Below are positions 59,627-64,000 of a stretch of 64,000 nucleotides of DNA, one piece after another (the stretch's first letter is position 1; every line of letters begins with the position of its first letter). A program made the position numbers and the translations under genes. Origin of the DNA: Paenibacillus thiaminolyticus (GTDB taxonomy: Bacteria > Bacillota > Bacilli > Paenibacillales > Paenibacillaceae); assembly GCF_007066085.1 (NCBI RefSeq), contig NZ_CP041405.1, positions 3,383,001 through 3,447,000 on the forward strand. Direction: 5' to 3'. The notes beneath the pieces were generated by a model. That model was not told where the DNA came from, made no database searches, and was given only the letters and a program-made list of their open reading frames with translations.

Positions 59627-61701
59627 CGCGTACCCGCTCCTTCCTTCATCCCGGTTGCTTGCTTCTGATCCCCCACTGCCTTCGATTCCATTGCTGTGTT
59701 CGATTCTGCGCCAGACTCCGCTTCCGTCTTCCCTTCAGCCGGCCCCTTCGGCTCGCCCATCGGGCGGTCGAATTGCAGCGCGCCCAGCGTATAGCCGGCA
59801 TAGATCGGCTGCATGCCGCGATAAATATCTTCGCACCGTTCCAGCCCCTGCAGCGCCGTCCGGTAGGCCTGTACGATGTCACGGAGTTGCTCGGCCGTAT
59901 AGGACTGTCCTTCAATCCGGAAGTGGTTCACTCCCGCGGAGTGGAGCTCGGCGAGGAACGGCATGTAGCACAGCTCCTTGCACAAGGCCAAATGATTGCG
60001 GCCGCGGGCATCCCGGTAGACCGGGTTCTCTCCTTTGTCCGTCATCAGGACGAGATAACGGTTGTCGACGTAACGGTTATCCTCCTGGCTGATTGGCTCC
60101 AGCACCTCCGCATTCTCATACAGATCAAGCTCCAAATACATAACGACCGGAGACCCGTGCACGATCACCTCAACCGGAACCGGGCTCTGCTCCAGCAGCA
60201 AGCCGAGATCATGCAGCGGCAGCTCCAGCGACGCCGTGACCCGCTCCAGACCGAAGCGCTCGTGATAGAACTCGGCCGAACGGGCGTTGTACACGTTCAG
60301 ATTGACGTCCCCGATCAGCGGCAGACCCGCCTCTCGGAAGCGGCGCATCGCGCCTAGATTCGTGACGAGCAGCCCGTCCAGGCCGCTGCGGTTCTGCGTC
60401 AGAGCATGGCTGTACTGCTCCATATGCAGCCCATCCATCATGCGCGGCAGGCCGAGGATCACCTTCGACTCGCCAGCGGCGCCTGCAATCCGTTCGATAT
60501 CGCTGCGAGTGAATGGCCGGGCCGGCTGGAACACGTCTCCCGCGAGGTAGACGATATCGGCGCCCGCTTCCAGCGCAGCCTGTGCCTGTTCGGCATCATT
60601 CACACGAACGGAGAGCTGCGGGCGTTCCGTCCGGCGGGATGGGGTACGCACCTCCCCTAGGGCAGCCTTCACTTGCTCGATGCGCTCCTCCTTCATCTCG
60701 CGTTCGGCGGTCGGAGTGCTGAATACTTTGCCCGTGCTGTAGAACTTGCCGGTTCCCTCATAACGGGTATTCAGATAATCCAGTCCCGGCTTGCCGAACG
60801 CATAGGCGGTCGAGAAATCCCGCTTCCGGTTCTCGAACAGCTTGCGGCTGTCCTGCGAGCGCTCGAATCCGACTGGATCGGCGATATAGCGGTCGATCGC
60901 GTCCCCGTAGCTGTTCACCAGCAAGCGGAGGAACTCGGCATCGCGCATCCGGCCTTCGATCTTGAAGGAGGTGATTCCCGCCTCGATCAGCTCCGGGATA
61001 TGCTCATACAGGTTCATATCTTTGGCGGCCAGCAGATATTCGGTCGGGTACACGTTGCCGTCCTTCTTCACGCGGTACTCCCAGCGGCACGGCTTCATAC
61101 AGCGGCCCCGGTTCGCACTGTTGCCGAACAGCAGAGAACTGTAGTAGCAGTTGGCGCCGTGCACCGTGCACATATCGCCATGGACGAAGTATTCGAACTC
61201 CATGCCGGTCTTCGCCTGCAGCAGCTGTGCCGTCCGGAGATCCATCTCCCGGGAAGCGACGATGCGCGTCACGCCAAGCTCCTGCAGCGCACGGATCATT
61301 TCCTCGTTATGCACGTTCATCATCACCGAGGCATGCACGGGAAGCCGGTTCAGGTTCATCTCCTTGATCAGCGGAAAAACAGCCATATCCTGAGAGATAA
61401 TCCCGTCTGGACCGACCTCGTTCAGAAATGACAAATACCGCTTCGCTTCCTCGATGTCTTCGCCGTTCATCAGATTGTTGACGGTAACATAGATACGCTT
61501 GCCCCGTTCACGCGCCATCTCTGCGGCCAACCGAATCTCGTCGCAGGACAGATTGTAGCCCTTGCGCATCATCCGCATGTTCAGCGACGGCCCCCCGAAA
61601 TAGACGGCATCGCAATTCGCCTCGATCACTTCTTTGAAAATTTCAAACGTGCCTGCCGGTGCCAGCAGCTCGACCTCTTTGCCGTGAAAATATCTAGCCA
61701 T
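59623..61701 (-). CDS. U32-family peptidase-like protein (RlhA/YhbU type)
   Basis: 692 residues: N-terminal U32 domain (VELLAPAGTFEIFKEVIEANCDAVYFGG, VHGDMCTVHGANCYYSS), the Cys cluster NRGRCMKPCRWEY, EGRMRDAEFLRLLV, a DUF3656-like middle part, and a C-terminal LCKELCYMPFLAELHSAGVNHFRIEG. E. coli RlhA of similar architecture hydroxylates 23S rRNA C2501 and needs a bound iron-sulfur cluster; the Cys residues here fit. A Glu/Ala/Gly-rich tail of ~40 residues is added at the end. Confidence 0.9.
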   Translation of the reverse strand: MARYFHGKEVELLAPAGTFEIFKEVIEANCDAVYFGGPSLNMRMMRKGYNLSCDEIRLAAEMARERGKRIYVTVNNLMNGEDIEEAKRYLSFLNEVGPDGIISQDMAVFPLIKEMNLNRLPVHASVMMNVHNEEMIRALQELGVTRIVASREMDLRTAQLLQAKTGMEFEYFVHGDMCTVHGANCYYSSLLFGNSANRGRCMKPCRWEYRVKKDGNVYPTEYLLAAKDMNLYEHIPELIEAGITSFKIEGRMRDAEFLRLLVNSYGDAIDRYIADPVGFERSQDSRKLFENRKRDFSTAYAFGKPGLDYLNTRYEGTGKFYSTGKVFSTPTAEREMKEERIEQVKAALGEVRTPSRRTERPQLSVRVNDAEQAQAALEAGADIVYLAGDVFQPARPFTRSDIERIAGAAGESKVILGLPRMMDGLHMEQYSHALTQNRSGLDGLLVTNLGAMRRFREAGLPLIGDVNLNVYNARSAEFYHERFGLERVTASLELPLHDLGLLLEQSPVPVEVIVHGSPVVMYLELDLYENAEVLEPISQEDNRYVDNRYLVLMTDKGENPVYRDARGRNHLALCKELCYMPFLAELHSAGVNHFRIEGQSYTAEQLRDIVQAYRTALQGLERCEDIYRGMQPIYAGYTLGALQFDRPMGEPKGPAEGKTEAESGAESNTAMESKAVGDQKQATGMKEGAGTR

Positions 61702-61819
61702 GCCCGTTCCTCCTATCCCACATTTCCATACTATCTTACTGTCAATTTTATTTTTCCTAATTTTAAATATATCAGGCTTTGAAATATTTTATGTGATATT
61801 TTTCACTCAACAGGCTGTA

Positions 61820-61864
61820 AATATAAACGTGGTGGTGATCAATAACCGATCGATCACCACCACG
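61820..61864 (-). terminator. Terminator of the ECF transporter operon
   Basis: CGTGGTGGTGATC pairs perfectly with GATCACCACCACG; the stem includes the stop codon of the EcfT gene and is followed by TTTATATTT on the minus strand. Confidence 0.8.
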
Positions 61865-62645
61865 ATATGAGGAGCAGCAAGACGAGGAACGACGCGATGA
61901 ACAGCATGTCCGGCGTCCGCCATATGAGCGTGCGCAGCGACGTGCGCGGCGCATGCAGCACATATCCCCGAGCCTCCATCGCCTGGACCAGCTCCTCAGC
62001 CCGCCGGAACGCGCTGACGATGACAGGCACCATCAGCGTCATGACCATCTTGCCCTTCTGGACGAAGGAGATCTCGTGGAAGTCTGCGCCGCGAGAAGCC
62101 TGCGCCTTCATCACTTTGTCCGCCTCCTCGAATATCGTCGGAATGAAGCGCAGCGAGATGCCGATCATCATCGACCACTGCTGCGGCGATCCGCCGACGA
62201 AGCGCAGCGGCTTCAGCACGCGCTCCAGGCCGAGATTGAGCTCGACCGGCGTCGTCGTGAACGTCAGAATCGCGGTGAAGGTGACGAGCAGCGCCATGCG
62301 CCATACCGCGTACGCCCCGTAGGTCACGCCTCCGGTCGTAATATTGAGCTTACCCACATTCACCAGCGAGTTGCCGGTCTTGTCGAATAAGATATAGAAC
62401 AGGAACATGAAGGCCATGATGAACCAGAGCGGCCGTGACGCCTGAAAATAACGGGTTAAGGAAATGCGCGAGCTCATCATCACCAGCAGGGCGAATCCGC
62501 TCAGCACCGCGAGTTCTGCGAACGCGTCAGCCATAATGACCGTAATCAGAAACAGAACCATCGCCACCAGCTTCCCCCGCGGATCGAGGCGGTGAATCCA
62601 GGAATCGGCGGGGACATACCGGCCGAGCATCATTTTGGCTTCCAT
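61854..62645 (-). CDS. ecfT: Energy-coupling factor transporter transmembrane protein EcfT
   Basis: 263 residues, five to six helices. The two coupling motifs that contact the ATPases are present as ASRGADFH (first Ala-Arg-Gly) and MEARGYVLH (second). The start RYVPADSWIHRLDPRGKL is family-typical. It joins the two ATPases to a vitamin- or metal-binding S-component not in this window. Confidence 0.95.
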   Translation of the reverse strand: MEAKMMLGRYVPADSWIHRLDPRGKLVAMVLFLITVIMADAFAELAVLSGFALLVMMSSRISLTRYFQASRPLWFIMAFMFLFYILFDKTGNSLVNVGKLNITTGGVTYGAYAVWRMALLVTFTAILTFTTTPVELNLGLERVLKPLRFVGGSPQQWSMMIGISLRFIPTIFEEADKVMKAQASRGADFHEISFVQKGKMVMTLMVPVIVSAFRRAEELVQAMEARGYVLHAPRTSLRTLIWRTPDMLFIASFLVLLLLISWW

Positions 62646-62649
62646 CTGG

Positions 62650-63549
62650 CTAGTCCCCCTCCCTGCTGTCTAATGGGCGGTCCGCCCTTCCGGCCTTGCC
62701 GAGCCGCTCCGCGATCGAGTCGGCCCAGCCCGCCGGATCGGCGGGCAGATCGTCAAGCGCCGCGCCCGTCTTCTCCGCCACCAGCGCCGCGAGGCGCAGC
62801 GTGGCGGGAATCTCGATGCCGGCCGCTTCCAGTTCCTCGGGCCGGCGCATTAGCTCCTGCCGGCCGCCCTGGAAGACGATGCGGCCTTCCTTCATCAGGA
62901 TGAAGCGGTCGGCATGCGCGAACACTTCATCCAGGCGGTGCGTCACCATGACGACCGCCTTACCCTGCTGCGCGCACAATCCGTGCAGCAGCCGGATCAG
63001 CTCCGCCCGGCTGATCGGGTCCAGCGTCGCCGTCGGCTCGTCCAGCACGAGCAGCTCCGGATCAGAGGCGAGCACCGTCGCAATCGCGACCTTGCGAATC
63101 TGGCCTCCGCTCAGTTCGAACGGGCTGGCCTCCAGCACCGATGGCGGCAAGCCCACCATCGCGAGGGCCTCCCGCGCCGCTTCGGCAGCCGCCTCGGGCT
63201 TCGCCCCGAACTGAATCGGCCCGAACATCAAGTCCCGTTCGACTGTCTCCTCGAACAGTTGATGCTCGGGGAATTGGAAGACGAGGCCGACCCGGCGGCG
63301 CAGCGGCTTCAGGCCGGATTGCTTCGCTCCGCCCTCAAAAGTATATTCCAGCACCTGCAGCTTCCCGGAGGTCGGCTGGAGGATGCCGTTGAAATGCTGC
63401 AGCAGCGTCGATTTGCCGGAGCCGGTCGAACCGAGCACGACCGTGAAGCCGGAACCGACGGCAAAATCCAAATCCTGCAGCGCATGGACTGGCGGCTGTC
63501 CCTGCGCAATATAATCGTAGGTTAATCGTTCAGCGTGCACGATGGCCAT
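62650..63549 (-). CDS. ecfA2: ECF transporter ATPase EcfA2
   Basis: 299 residues. Walker A GSTGSGKST, Q-loop FQFPEHQLFEETV (typical of EcfA2), signature LSGGQIRKV, Walker B LLVLDEPTATLD, switch MVTHRLDEV. Its first 28 bases overlap the end of the upstream ATPase gene, and EcfT starts four bases after it. Confidence 0.95.
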   Translation of the reverse strand: MAIVHAERLTYDYIAQGQPPVHALQDLDFAVGSGFTVVLGSTGSGKSTLLQHFNGILQPTSGKLQVLEYTFEGGAKQSGLKPLRRRVGLVFQFPEHQLFEETVERDLMFGPIQFGAKPEAAAEAAREALAMVGLPPSVLEASPFELSGGQIRKVAIATVLASDPELLVLDEPTATLDPISRAELIRLLHGLCAQQGKAVVMVTHRLDEVFAHADRFILMKEGRIVFQGGRQELMRRPEELEAAGIEIPATLRLAALVAEKTGAALDDLPADPAGWADSIAERLGKAGRADRPLDSREGD

Positions 63550-64000
63550 AAAGCGTTCACCAACTCTCTCTCGTCATTCGTCGAGGCCACCGCTACGCCG
63601 CGCTCCCGAAGCGCTTGCGCCACCGACCAGACGAACGGGGCTTGCAGCCGGCAGTCCCGCATCAGCGCCTCATCCGCGAACAAAGCCTCGGGGGTGACAT
63701 CTGCCGCAATCTTCCCGTCCTTCAGCACGATCGCGCGATCGGATGCCATAATCTCTTCCGCGTCATGCGTAATCGATACGATCGTATATTTCCCGGTCGC
63801 ATGAAGCTCGGACCAATAGGCCGTCATCTCCCGCTTGGAGCGCTCGTCGAGCATCGAGGTCGCCTCATCGAAGATAAGCACCTCCGGCTCCAGCACCATC
63901 ATGCCGGCGATGGCGGCCCGCTGCTTCTGTCCGCCAGACAGCTGCGCGGGGTGGCGGTCCAGCAGCGGCTCGACGCTGAACCGCCGTGCCGCCTCCGCCA
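63522..64000 (-). CDS. ecfA1: ECF transporter ATPase EcfA1, C-terminal part
   Basis: Runs off the right edge; about 159 residues visible. LSGGQKQRAAIAG signature, VLIFDEATSMLD Walker B, and SITHDAEEIM with the switch His. The missing N-terminal half with Walker A lies beyond the window. Gene order EcfA1-EcfA2-EcfT with overlaps is standard. Confidence 0.93.
   Translation of the reverse strand, partial: AEAARRFSVEPLLDRHPAQLSGGQKQRAAIAGMMVLEPEVLIFDEATSMLDERSKREMTAYWSELHATGKYTIVSITHDAEEIMASDRAIVLKDGKIAADVTPEALFADEALMRDCRLQAPFVWSVAQALRERGVAVASTNDERELVNALWPSCTLND

Overview
The window looks like a chromosomal segment of a Paenibacillus-type member of the Bacillota. Strong GGAGG ribosome binding sites, lipobox lipoproteins, T-box, TPP and preQ1 leaders, a WalR-type box and many two-component/ABC/MFS genes all fit, as does moderately high GC content. 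The assignment rests on gene style and family resemblance; no marker gene was compared. Both edges cut genes: a TPR receptor on the left and an ECF ATPase on the right.

Left part (1-6.4 kb). The 3' part of a helical-repeat receptor overlaps a tiny ORF that ends in two copies of the hexapeptide DIGGGW, an architecture like RRNPP/AimR quorum-sensing pairs. Next is a compact type III toxin-antitoxin module (promoter, two 39-nt RNA repeats, terminator, ToxN/AbiQ-like toxin), all on the minus strand. A CUT1-type sugar ABC system (binding lipoprotein, two permeases) follows, with a LacI regulator and a palindromic operator at its promoter.

6.4-34 kb. A three-gene RND efflux operon has OmpR-type direct repeats in front of it and a two-component system upstream. 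Then come an OsmC-like protein, an NlpC/P60 endopeptidase behind a WalR-type box, a sugar isomerase/Gfo-Idh-MocA pair, and a tyrosine phosphatase. An AT-richer block holds a sensor kinase, a response regulator and an MFS carrier. After it lie a small heme-copper-oxidase-like membrane protein, a DsrE/YedF-like protein, glnS, a coiled-coil protein, T-box-controlled ilvA and an MFS exporter.

34-48 kb. Na+/H+ antiporter, TatD hydrolase, a repeat-rich intergenic region, a DHA2 exporter, a TPP-riboswitch thiamine-precursor ABC operon, a small Met/His-rich exported protein, a preQ1-riboswitch queuosine-precursor transporter, and a second CUT1 sugar ABC operon whose binding-protein gene is last and preceded by 15-nt tandem repeats.

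48-64 kb. An FMN-binding lipoprotein, an Ndh2-like NADH dehydrogenase with a membrane C-terminal domain and a two-subunit-looking polyprenyl synthase recall the flavin-based extracellular electron transfer locus of Listeria. The promoter carries an FNR/CRP-like palindrome. Beyond it are an old ~0.9 kb tandem duplication that left two gene remnants, a decayed TetR gene, an arylamine N-acetyltransferase, a UbiA prenyltransferase, a class III aminotransferase coupled to a U32 protein, and an ECF transporter module running off the right edge. Three intergenic stretches carry a dispersed family of small TGCAG-type hairpins.
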